Shown here piece after piece: positions 1-5,763 of a DNA stretch of 6,275 bases; the stretch's first letter is position 1, and the number at the start of each line of letters is the position of its first letter. Location: assembly GCA_012514615.1 (NCBI GenBank), contig JAAYZY010000131.1:1-6275 (forward strand), given 5' to 3'. The notes under the pieces were generated by a model. It saw only the letters and a program-made list of their open reading frames with translations, searched no databases and was not told the DNA's origin. Source of the stretch: Chloroflexota bacterium (GTDB lineage: Bacteria; Chloroflexota; Anaerolineae; DTPP01). The position numbers were made by a program, and so were the translations under genes.

Positions 1-1
1 G

Positions 2-760
2 ACCTTCTTGCACCTGGAGGAAGAGAACTACCCCGACTTCGCCCGTTTTGCCGCCGCCTTCGCCGCCCACTTCGCTGGCCGGGTGCAGCACATCATCGTC
101 TGGAACGAGCCCAACCTCAGCCTGGAATGGGGATACCGACCGGTGGACCCTGAATCCTACGTGCGGATGCTGCAGGAGGTGTACGGCCAGGTCAAGGCAG
201 CCAACCCCCAAGCGACGGTCTTGGCCGGGGCGCTGGCCCCCACCCTGGCGCCGCCCGGCAGCGAGTGGGGCATGGACGATCTCACCTACCTGCAGCGGAT
301 GTACGAGGCCGGGGCGGCCGACTCCTTCGACGGCCTGGCCGTGCATGCCTACGGCTGGACACAGCCGGCCGACGCCGTGCCCTCCGCTGATGAGGTGAAC
401 TTCCGCCGCGTGGAGCTGCTGCGGGAGATCATGGTTGCCCACGGCGACGCAGGGACGGAGGTGTACATCACTGTAGGAGGCTGGAACGACCATCCCCGCT
501 GGACCAAGGCGGTCTCTTCGGCGCAGCGCATCGCCTACACCCTGCAGGCAGTCGAGATCGCCAGCCGAGACTGGCCCTGGTGCCGCGCCCTGGCCTTCTG
601 GGCCTTCCGTTACCCGCGAGCCGCCTTCACCTATCAGGACTACTTCACCTTCGTCACGGTGGACTTCCGCGCCAAGCCGATCTACGACGAGCTGCAGCGC
701 TACGCCCAAGCGGGGACGTACCCGGCGGCCCTGGCCCCTGCCCAGGGGAACGCTCGATGA
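2..760 (+). CDS. Glycoside hydrolase-like TIM-barrel protein (GH5/GH39-type clan A), 5' end missing
   Basis: The frame is open from the left edge, so only the C-terminal 252 residues are present. Numbering from base 2, residues 33-38 read VWNEPN, the signature of the acid/base glutamate (E36) in clan GH-A retaining glycosidases. HAYGW and the C-terminal AFWAFRYP strand fit the later barrel strands. By family knowledge such enzymes cleave beta-glycosidic bonds in polysaccharides or glycoconjugates; the substrate cannot be told from sequence. The second catalytic glutamate normally sits in an ITE-x-GW motif about 120 residues on. Here that place reads ITVGGW, with V158 (GTA, bases 473-475), so catalysis is doubtful. 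The stop overlaps the next start as ATGA, implying translational coupling to the solute-binding protein. Any signal peptide or upstream domain lies outside the window. The fold call is fairly safe; the activity is not. Confidence 0.72.
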   Translation, partial: TFLHLEEENYPDFARFAAAFAAHFAGRVQHIIVWNEPNLSLEWGYRPVDPESYVRMLQEVYGQVKAANPQATVLAGALAPTLAPPGSEWGMDDLTYLQRMYEAGAADSFDGLAVHAYGWTQPADAVPSADEVNFRRVELLREIMVAHGDAGTEVYITVGGWNDHPRWTKAVSSAQRIAYTLQAVEIASRDWPWCRALAFWAFRYPRAAFTYQDYFTFVTVDFRAKPIYDELQRYAQAGTYPAALAPAQGNAR

Positions 761-1623
761 ACGCGCCCAGCCTGCTGGAGCGGACCGCGTTCCGTCGCTG
801 GCCCCGGCGCGCCCGGTGGGCCATGGCGGTTCTGGCCGCTTTGCTGGTGGGGGCAGCGGCCCTGCTGCTCTTCTGGGGGGAGCTGGGGCTGGGAACCGAC
901 GCCGCTCTCACCCGCATCCGCCAGAGCGGCCGGCTGCGGGTGGGGCTCGACCCTAGCTTCCCGCCGTTCGAGAACCTCAACCTGGAAACCGGGGAGGTGG
1001 TCGGCTACGATGCCGACCTGGCCCGGCTCCTGGCCCAACAGCTGGGCGAAGGGGTGACGCCGGAGTGGGTGATCATCGGCTTCGACGGCCTCTACGACGC
1101 CCTTTGGGCGCGCAAGGCCGACGTGCTCATCTCGGCGCTGCCGGTAGACCCCATGCTCACCGAAGACGTGGCCTACTCCCAACCGTACTTCGACGCTGGC
1201 TTGCGCCTGCTGCGCCAGCTCAGCTCGGGCGCCACCCCTGACCGCGCCTACCTGGCCGGGCGGCGGCTGGGTGTGGAGTGGGGATCAGAAGGCGACCTGG
1301 TGGGCAGGCGCCTGCAGGGGGAGATGGCGGACCTGGAGATCGTCACCTATCTCACCGCCCAAGAGGCCCTCGCGGCCCTGCGAGGCGGCGAGGTAGACGC
1401 CTTGCTGTTGGAGGGGGTGGCGGCCATCCAGGCTGCCCTGGCCGACTCAAGGCTCGAGCTCTTCGGCGAGATCCAAAGCAGCCAACCCTACGCTGTGGCC
1501 ATGCACGCCAAAGACAGGGGGCTGCAGCGCGCGGTGAACGCGGCCATGAGAACCCTGCAGGCAGCAGGAACGTTGGCGGAGCTGGAGGCCCGCTGGATGG
1601 GCCCACCGGTTACCCCACCTTGA
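757..1623 (+). CDS. Membrane-anchored extracellular solute-binding protein, family 3 (amino-acid ABC transporter type)
   Basis: This is a 288-residue protein. The ATG at 757 overlaps the upstream stop (ATGA) and has an AGGGGAA ribosome site at 744-750. Residues 11-20 are Arg-rich and 21-40 form a hydrophobic segment, so it is exported with the C-terminal part outside. There is no lipobox cysteine, so it is an anchored or cleaved protein rather than a lipoprotein. Residues 59 onward follow the SBP3 pattern: RLRVGLDPSFPPFE (59-72), VVGYDADLARLLA (81-93), then VAYSQPYF (138-145), LGVEWGSEGD (171-180) and GEVDALLLEGVAA (211-223). Such proteins bind polar amino acids or similar solutes and deliver them to an ABC permease, or act as sensory domains. 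No permease or ATPase gene is visible here. The Arg that usually binds the ligand carboxylate, before the (V/I)A(F/Y)S motif, appears replaced (L134 by my alignment), so an alpha-amino acid ligand is uncertain. The 3' end overlaps the convergent M23 gene by 14 bases. Confidence 0.85.
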   Translation: MNAPSLLERTAFRRWPRRARWAMAVLAALLVGAAALLLFWGELGLGTDAALTRIRQSGRLRVGLDPSFPPFENLNLETGEVVGYDADLARLLAQQLGEGVTPEWVIIGFDGLYDALWARKADVLISALPVDPMLTEDVAYSQPYFDAGLRLLRQLSSGATPDRAYLAGRRLGVEWGSEGDLVGRRLQGEMADLEIVTYLTAQEALAALRGGEVDALLLEGVAAIQAALADSRLELFGEIQSSQPYAVAMHAKDRGLQRAVNAAMRTLQAAGTLAELEARWMGPPVTPP

Positions 1624-2686
1624 TCTCCAGGCGAGTCGTCTTGCCAGCCTCCACCTGCACCTGGGGGAAGAACCATTCTCCCTGCACCCGCACCTTGACC
1701 ACGTAGTCCCCGGCTGGCACGTCGCCGAAGACGAAGTTCTCCGGCCAGGCGTCATCGCCGTTCACCTTGTCCATGGGGTAGGTCCAGGTCTCGCGCCAAC
1801 GTTTGTCGGGATCGCTGGCCGGGTGCACCGTCACCAGGGTCTCGGGGATCGGTTGGCCAGCGGCGTCTACCACGCGGCCAGCCAGCGCGCCCTGGCCCGC
1901 AAACGGCTGCAGCCAGAGCTCCGGGTTGCGCGTCGCCCAGTAGGAGTTCTCCCCCACGCGCACCTCCAGGTGCAGGTGCGGGCCCAAGGCGATGCCCGAC
2001 ATCCCCACCAGCCCCACCAGGTCGCCCCGGGATACCCACTGGCCCAGCGCCACCCGCGTCTCCGAGAGATGGCCATAGAGGCAGTAGATCGGTCGGCCTT
2101 CCCATGGGCGGTCCAGCTCCAAGATGACCACCTGGCCGTAGAAGTCGCGGACGGGCCCGTAGGCCGCCTCCCCGTCGCTGCCCACCGCCACCACCCGACC
2201 GTCGGCCACGGCCAGCAGCGGTGTGCCCATGGGGTTGACCATGTCCACGCCGTGGTGCAGCAGGTACTGGCCCTGCGCCGTGGTGCCGTAGGGGTAGTAG
2301 TGGCTGGCCACCCCATCGCCCGGGGCGGCGATCGGCCGGGAAAGCCAGAAATGCTCGGCCTGCTCCGGCAGGGCGACCGGCGCGGCCACGGCTTCTACCG
2401 CCACAGTCGCCACAGTAGGGGATAGCGTCGGCGTCGGGTTCGGCGCGGGGGTCGCCGTGGCCGTGGGGGTGGGCGTCGGTGTCGTTGTGGACGTGGGCGT
2501 GGGCGTCCACGTCGTGGTGCTGGTGGCGGTGATGGTAGCCGTGGGCGAGGGCGTCACCAGCAGCGGGCCAGCCGGAGCGGCCTGGCGGCCGAACGCCACC
2601 GCCAAGAAGGCCAGCGCCGGCAGCAAACCATAGCCGATCCAGCGGCCGGTTTGCCGGCTGGCCGTCGGCGAGCCTACGGTATCCAC
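1610..2686 (-). CDS. Membrane-anchored M23 (LytM/lysostaphin-type) metallopeptidase with C-terminal carboxypeptidase-regulatory-like domain
   Basis: I start this 358-residue protein at the GTG at 2686-2684, because GGAGGA (2701-2696) lies 9 nt upstream and the start overlaps the propeller gene's stop by 13 bases. A longer reading from 2818 would run through that gene. Residues 16-33 are hydrophobic (signal anchor) and 41-92 a Thr/Pro stalk. The M23 domain spans about 112-262. It has every expected residue: HHGVD with H144 and D148 as zinc ligands, YGHLS with H206, and GPHLHLEV with H237 (catalytic) and H239 (zinc). It should therefore be an active zinc endopeptidase outside the cytoplasmic membrane, most likely on peptidoglycan cross-bridges, though some relatives have other targets. 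Residues 266-358 (GRVVDAAGQPI, FGDVPAGDYVVKVRV) look like a carboxypeptidase-regulatory/CNA-B-like beta-sandwich, probably for adhesion or substrate positioning. It is the second gene of an operon with the propeller protein. Confidence 0.9.
   Translation of the reverse strand: MDTVGSPTASRQTGRWIGYGLLPALAFLAVAFGRQAAPAGPLLVTPSPTATITATSTTTWTPTPTSTTTPTPTPTATATPAPNPTPTLSPTVATVAVEAVAAPVALPEQAEHFWLSRPIAAPGDGVASHYYPYGTTAQGQYLLHHGVDMVNPMGTPLLAVADGRVVAVGSDGEAAYGPVRDFYGQVVILELDRPWEGRPIYCLYGHLSETRVALGQWVSRGDLVGLVGMSGIALGPHLHLEVRVGENSYWATRNPELWLQPFAGQGALAGRVVDAAGQPIPETLVTVHPASDPDKRWRETWTYPMDKVNGDDAWPENFVFGDVPAGDYVVKVRVQGEWFFPQVQVEAGKTTRLEIKVG
2411..2566 (-). repeat. Low-complexity Thr/Pro stalk of the M23 protein
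   Basis: Residues 41-92 of the M23 protein are almost only Thr, Pro, Ala and Ser, with TPTPT-like units between the membrane anchor and the peptidase. The DNA is correspondingly repetitive (GGCGTGGGCGT-like on the plus strand). It is a protein spacer that would carry the catalytic domain away from the membrane, possibly O-glycosylated. It is not a separate repeat element. Confidence 0.85.
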
Positions 2687-4275
2687 TGAATCTGTTCCTC
2701 CAGCCAGCCACGGCTGCTGAAGTCCGGCTCGCCACGCACGATGCCGCCAGGCGCTCCGCCAAGGGCAAACAGCTTCTGCAGGCTGCCGCCCTGAGCATCC
2801 ACCGCCCACATGGCCCACTCGCCCTCACGGTCTGAGACGAAGGCCAGCCACCGCCCGTCTGGCGACCAGGCTGGCACGCCATCTTGCGCCGGGTGGTTGG
2901 TCAGGCGGCGCAGGCCGCTTCCGTCCGCGGCGATGCGGTAGATCTCCCAGTTGCCGTCGCGTTGCGACATGAAGGCGATGGTGCGGCCATCGGGGGAGAC
3001 CGACGGCAGCGCGACGCTGGCATCGCCCACCAGCTCCTGAGGGCTGCTCCCATCGCCCGCCATGAGGTACAGGCCGGCCACGCCGTCGCTGGCCTTGTAG
3101 ACGATGCGGCCATCGGCCAGCCACCGGCCGGCCAGGCCGATCACCGCCTTGTAGTCTCGCTGCAGAGTACGCACCTCCCCCCCAGAGGCGGAGACAACGA
3201 AGAGGCGCGGATAGCGATCGTTCTCCCGCCGCGACGAGAAGAGCAGGCTGGCTCCATCTGCCGTCCAGTCCGGCAGCCCGTCTTCCAAGCGATCGGTGAC
3301 GCGCCGGCGGTCGCCGCCGTCCAGCCGCATGACCCGCAAGCCACGATCGTCGGCTTGCCACGAGCGGAAGGCCAGGTACTGCCCATCGGCCGAGATGGCC
3401 GGCTGGCTGGCCGCGCCCACCAGCCACTGCCGGTCGCCGCCGGTCACCGGCTGAAGGTAGATGTCGTACCAGGCGCTCTCCGAGTTGTAGACCGGGTAGA
3501 CGATCCGCCCGGCCAGCCGGGGCCTGGGGGTGGCCGTGGGCGGCGGTTCCGTGGGCGTCGCCGTCGCAGTGCCTGGCGGCGCCGTAGTCCCCGCTGTTGC
3601 GCCCGGCGTCACCGCAGTGGCAGCCGCCGATGCTGTGGTGCCACTGGCCGTCGCCGTAGGGGTTGCCGTCGCCTCCACCGTCGGGGTGGCGGTGGGCGGC
3701 GGTGTGGCGGTGGCCGTGGGCGGAGGCGTTTGGGTTGGCAGCGGCGTGTCGGTGGCCGTAGGCGGAACGGTCGGGGTGGCCGTAGGGGGCGGCACTGTCA
3801 CCGTAGAGGTGCTGGTGGGCGGGCGAGGGGTGGACGTCACCATCACCAAAGCCGCGCCTGGGGTGAAGGTGGGAGCGCCGGGCCGCTCTGTCACCACCAC
3901 TGGGGTGGGCGGGACCACGTCCCACGTGCCGCGCCACCAGAGCCAGCCGCCCACGATCAGGGCCAAGCAGAGCACCACGCCGCCGCCGACCAGGATGAGG
4001 CCGATCCAGCGGCCAACCGCTGATGCGGACGCGCCGCTCTTGACTGGCGGGGTTGGGGGCTCGGCACGACGAGGGTTGGCTGTCAGCCACTCCCCATCTT
4101 GATAGACATACCAACGGCCGGTACGAGCACCCAGAGCCCAGATACGACCGTCGGCATCCTGGAACTGCAGCCCTTCCGCCTCTCTCTCGAAGGTGGCCTC
4201 GTCGATCTCTCCGGCCTCCAACTGCTGCGAAAGACGGGCGAAGCGCTGCTCGATCTGCTCAATCACGGAAGTCAC
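2674..4275 (-). CDS. Single-pass membrane protein with cytoplasmic N-domain, Thr/Pro stalk and TolB-like six-bladed beta-propeller
   Basis: The 533-residue reading starts at the GTG at 4275: GGAGG (4285-4281) is 5 nt upstream, and the promoter start lies near 4340, too close to serve the TTG at 4335. Order: residues 1-34 are a charged helical segment (EQIEQRFARLSQQLEAGEID, SHOCT-like in style). Residues 35-66 are a small aromatic motif (DADGRIWALG...GRWYVYQDGEW). Residues 90-114 are a membrane helix and 121-252 a Thr/Pro stalk. Residues 255-533 are PD40/WD40-like TolB repeats with SPDGRxxAF-type strands (ISADGQYLAF 294, WTADGASLLF 337, VSPDGRTIAF 426, WSPDGRWLAF 470) and Asp-rich turns. I count about six blades. 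The topology places the N-domain inside and the propeller outside. Propellers of this type bind proteins or ligands and have no fixed reaction, so a sensing or scaffold role with the adjacent M23 peptidase is inference. It is the first gene of the minus-strand operon, with a 13-base overlap into the M23 gene. Confidence 0.88.
   Translation of the reverse strand: MTSVIEQIEQRFARLSQQLEAGEIDEATFEREAEGLQFQDADGRIWALGARTGRWYVYQDGEWLTANPRRAEPPTPPVKSGASASAVGRWIGLILVGGGVVLCLALIVGGWLWWRGTWDVVPPTPVVVTERPGAPTFTPGAALVMVTSTPRPPTSTSTVTVPPPTATPTVPPTATDTPLPTQTPPPTATATPPPTATPTVEATATPTATASGTTASAAATAVTPGATAGTTAPPGTATATPTEPPPTATPRPRLAGRIVYPVYNSESAWYDIYLQPVTGGDRQWLVGAASQPAISADGQYLAFRSWQADDRGLRVMRLDGGDRRRVTDRLEDGLPDWTADGASLLFSSRRENDRYPRLFVVSASGGEVRTLQRDYKAVIGLAGRWLADGRIVYKASDGVAGLYLMAGDGSSPQELVGDASVALPSVSPDGRTIAFMSQRDGNWEIYRIAADGSGLRRLTNHPAQDGVPAWSPDGRWLAFVSDREGEWAMWAVDAQGGSLQKLFALGGAPGGIVRGEPDFSSRGWLEEQIQWIP
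2696..2701 (-). promoter_or_regulatory. Ribosome binding site fixing the GTG start of the M23 gene
   Basis: On the minus strand GGAGGA lies 9 nt before the GTG at 2686. It is inside the last codons of the propeller gene, which supports a coupled, overlapping GTG start instead of an upstream one. Confidence 0.75.
3520..3915 (-). repeat. Long Thr/Pro low-complexity stalk in the propeller protein
   Basis: Residues 121-252 consist of repeated TPTPT, PPPTATPT and TATATP-like units with a short Gly/Ala/Thr break near 211-232. The plus strand shows imperfect repeats of GTGGCGGTGGGCGGCGGT type, giving Val/Gly-rich shadow frames. Such stalks vary in length by slippage, so the copy number may differ between strains. 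It joins the membrane helix to the propeller. Confidence 0.85.
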
Positions 4276-4280
4276 ATTGC

Positions 4281-4285
4281 CCTCC
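4281..4285 (-). promoter_or_regulatory. Ribosome binding site fixing the GTG start of the propeller gene
   Basis: On the minus strand GGAGG is followed 5 nt later by the GTG at 4275. An in-frame TTG at 4335 would lie only a few bases from the predicted transcription start, so it is not preferred. Confidence 0.7.
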
Positions 4286-4346
4286 AGAAACGGACTCTTG
4301 GGGCAGGCCCCACACAGATCTGGGCCTCCTTGCAACTTGAGCCGGC

Positions 4347-4375
4347 ATTATAGCACAGCGGCCTGCTTTTTCCAA
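4347..4375 (-). promoter_or_regulatory. Sigma-70-type promoter of the propeller-M23 operon
   Basis: On the minus strand there is TTGGAA (4375-4370), a 17-bp spacer, and a perfect TATAAT (4352-4347) preceded by TG-C as an extended -10. Transcription would start near 4340, leaving a leader of about 65 nt before the GTG at 4275. The -35 lies 3 bp from that of the trmD promoter. Confidence 0.75.
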
Positions 4376-4378
4376 AGC

Positions 4379-4407
4379 TTGCCGTGAACCCTGGCCTGTG
4401 CTAGAAT
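4379..4407 (+). promoter_or_regulatory. Sigma-70-type promoter of trmD
   Basis: TTGCCG (4379-4384), a 17-bp spacer and TAGAAT (4402-4407), with TGC immediately before the -10 (extended -10). The start would be near 4413-4415, about 30 nt before the trmD ATG. It is arranged back to back with the minus-strand operon promoter. Confidence 0.72.
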
Positions 4408-4413
4408 CGCGAC

Positions 4414-4424
4414 GTCTGACAGAC
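4414..4424. promoter_or_regulatory. Short palindrome over the trmD transcription start (possible operator)
   Basis: GTCTG-A-CAGAC is a perfect 5-bp inverted repeat around one base, beginning 7 bp after the -10 box, and is flanked by a second pair GACGT (4411-4415) / ACGTC (4427-4431). The position suits a repressor site or a small leader hairpin. It is short enough to be chance, and no regulator is identified. Confidence 0.3.
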
Positions 4425-4443
4425 CAACGTCTTGGGAGGACGC

Positions 4444-5268
4444 ATGGCCCTGCAGTTCGATCTCCTCACCCTCTTCCCTGAGATGTTCCAAGGCGTATTC
4501 GGCGCCGGGATCGTCCGCCGAGCGGTGGAGGCTGGCCTGATCTCCATCCACACCCACGACCTGCGGGCCCACGGCGTGGGCCGGCATCGCATCACCGACG
4601 ACGCCGTCTACGGAGGAGGCGGCGGCATGGTGATGAAGCCTGAGCCGATCTTCGACGCGATGGAGGCGCTGCTGGAGACGCCGCTGCCGGACGACCTGGC
4701 CAGCGCCATGCTGCCCAGCCGCTTCCGTGAGATAGGCGTCTCGGTCATCTTGCTCAGCCCCCAGGGACGCCCCCTTAGCCCCCAGGTCGCCCGAGAGATG
4801 ACCCAACAGCGCCGCCTGATACTGATCTGCGGCCGCTACGAAGGGGTGGACGAGCGGGTGCGGCGGCACCTGGTCACCGACGAGCTCTCCATCGGCGACT
4901 ACGTCCTCAGCGGCGGCGAAATGGCCGCCATGGTGGTGGTCGACGTGGTCACCCGGTGGGTGCCCGGGGCCCTGGGCGACCCAGGCGCGCCGTTCGAAGA
5001 CTCCTTCTCCGAAGGGCTGTTGGAGTATCCTCAATACACCCGCCCGCCGCTCTACCGTGGGGTGGCCGTGCCGGAGGTGCTTCTATCCGGCAACCACGCC
5101 GAGATCGTCCGCTTGCGGCGGCTGCAGTCGCTGCGGCGCACCTGGCAGCGTCGCCCTGACCTGCTGGCGCAAGCTCGCCTCTCCCCCGCCGACCTGGAGC
5201 ACCTGCGGGAGTGGGGGCAGGCTTCTGATGCTGTCGATGAGGACCCCCCTGTACCAGAGGGCCAGTAA
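4444..5268 (+). CDS. trmD: tRNA (guanine-N1-)-methyltransferase TrmD
   Basis: This 274-residue protein uses S-adenosylmethionine to methylate N1 of G37 next to the anticodon, which prevents +1 frameshifting; the enzyme is a dimer with a trefoil-knot (SPOUT) fold in the cytoplasm. Diagnostic motifs in order: FPEMF (11-15), YGGGGGMVM (56-64), LLSPQGRPL (103-111), [10 protein letters not shown] (130-139), [11 protein letters not shown] (149-159) and [12 protein letters not shown] (210-221). R138 and D152 match the Arg and Asp known to be catalytic in the family. Residues about 76-98 form a loop some 15 residues longer than in E. coli, and the C-terminal tail is Asp/Glu/Pro-rich. The ATG at 4444 follows GGGAGGA (4434-4440) with short spacing; an in-frame TTG at 4432 would erase that site. 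It precedes rplS as in many bacteria, but rpsP and rimM are not upstream. Confidence 0.97.
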   Translation: MALQFDLLTLFPEMFQGVFGAGIVRRAVEAGLISIHTHDLRAHGVGRHRITDDAVYGGGGGMVMKPEPIFDAMEALLETPLPDDLASAMLPSRFREIGVSVILLSPQGRPLSPQVAREMTQQRRLILICGRYEGVDERVRRHLVTDELSIGDYVLSGGEMAAMVVVDVVTRWVPGALGDPGAPFEDSFSEGLLEYPQYTRPPLYRGVAVPEVLLSGNHAEIVRLRRLQSLRRTWQRRPDLLAQARLSPADLEHLREWGQASDAVDEDPPVPEGQ

Positions 5269-5271
5269 CAT

Positions 5272-5301
5272 TTGCCCGCAAGGCCTGCCGTATGTTATAC
5301 T
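5272..5301 (+). promoter_or_regulatory. Probable promoter of rplS
   Basis: TTGCCC (5272-5277), an 18-bp spacer and TATACT (5296-5301) preceded by TGT (extended -10), beginning 3 bp after the trmD stop codon. It would give rplS its own transcript starting near 5308, besides read-through from trmD. Confidence 0.65.
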
Positions 5302-5307
5302 GGCTCT

Positions 5308-5396
5308 TCGGAATGCCCCTAGTCAGAGGCGGCATTCGTATTCCGCAAAGTTGCGCCAGGGGCGCCTGTGGGCCTGGCGAGAGGGGTGAAGAGAAG
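5308..5396 (+). promoter_or_regulatory. Structured 5' leader of rplS (candidate ribosomal-protein autoregulatory RNA)
   Basis: About 90 nt between the predicted start and the rplS ATG hold two perfect 7-bp inverted repeats. GAATGCC (5311-5317) pairs with GGCATTC (5331-5337), extended by CCT/AGG across a one-base bulge to a 6-nt loop. CGCCAGG (5354-5360) pairs with CCTGGCG (5373-5379). Alternative helices compete: CGGAAT (5309-5314) with ATTCCG (5340-5345), and CGCA (5344-5347) with TGCG (5352-5355). L19 leaders are known in other phyla (for example the Firmicutes L19 leader). Whether this is a counterpart is not known; I do not recognise its consensus. Confidence 0.5.
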
Positions 5397-5750
5397 ATGA
5401 CACAGCTACTGGAACACGTCGAGCGCTCGAACATGAAGGACGAGGTCGCCCAGTTGCGCCCTGGCGACATGGTGCGGGTGCACAACCGCATTGTGGAAGG
5501 CACCACTGAGCGCGTGCAGGTCTTCCAAGGGACAGTGATCCGCATTCGGCGGGGTGGCCCTCTCTCCAACTTCACGGTGCGGCGGATCGCCAGCCACGGC
5601 ATCGGCGTCGAGCGCACGTTCCTGTTTCACTCTCCGCGGGTGGAGAAGGTGGAAGTGGTGCGTCACACCCACACCCGACGCTCCCGGCTCTACTTCCTGC
5701 GCAACCGCACCGGCAAGGCGGCGCGCCTGCGGGAGAAGCGTCAGCGCTAG
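5397..5750 (+). CDS. rplS: 50S ribosomal protein L19
   Basis: This 117-residue protein is of normal length for bL19, a large-subunit protein at the interface with the small subunit. Family motifs are complete: FRPGD-like [10 protein letters not shown] (20-29), [13 protein letters not shown] (39-51), [15 protein letters not shown] (59-73), [11 protein letters not shown] (77-87) and the C-terminal [17 protein letters not shown]. The ATG at 5397 matches the usual N-terminus (a short helix, then the MKDEV segment). The in-frame extension back to 5292 would translate the structured leader and has no family match. The ribosome site is weak and purine-rich (GAGGGGTGAAGAG, 5381-5393), right after the second leader hairpin, so structure could affect initiation. 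It lies 128 bases after trmD with its own likely promoter. Confidence 0.97.
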   Translation: MTQLLEHVERSNMKDEVAQLRPGDMVRVHNRIVEGTTERVQVFQGTVIRIRRGGPLSNFTVRRIASHGIGVERTFLFHSPRVEKVEVVRHTHTRRSRLYFLRNRTGKAARLREKRQR

Positions 5751-5763
5751 CGTTTGGCTTTGG

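Noticed and set aside
580..756. N-terminal extension of the solute-binding protein from 580
   Set aside because: It is Pro/Leu/Arg-rich out-of-frame reading of the glycosidase-like gene. The ATG at 757 with ATGA coupling and AGGGGAA is the better start.
2687..2818. Upstream extension of the M23 protein to 2818
   Set aside because: It would overlap the propeller gene by 145 bases and adds a Cys/Arg/Trp-rich segment unlike a signal anchor. The GTG at 2686 has a good ribosome site.
2411..3915. GC-rich direct repeats as a possible CRISPR array or satellite element
   Set aside because: The repeats are short, imperfect and in frame with Thr/Pro codons in two real genes, without regular spacers.
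2884..4102. Long plus-strand open frames opposite the propeller gene, rich in Arg/Gly or Val/Gly
   Set aside because: They mirror the GC-rich Thr/Pro codons and propeller sequence of the minus-strand gene, have no family resemblance and no ribosome sites. They are shadows.
4276..4335. Longer propeller protein from the TTG at 4335, with a CGAC motif as a metal site
   Set aside because: The predicted transcription start is only a few bases upstream and the strong GGAGG serves the GTG at 4275. The cysteines probably lie in the leader, not the protein.
4348..5034. Minus-strand frame opposite trmD
   Set aside because: It runs through the trmD promoter and coding region, and its composition (Gln/His/Ala) is that of a reverse shadow. 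TrmD motifs on the plus strand are certain.
5292..5396. N-terminal extension of L19 from 5292
   Set aside because: Its start lies in the predicted -10 box and its codons cover leader hairpins. L19 proteins do not have this extension.
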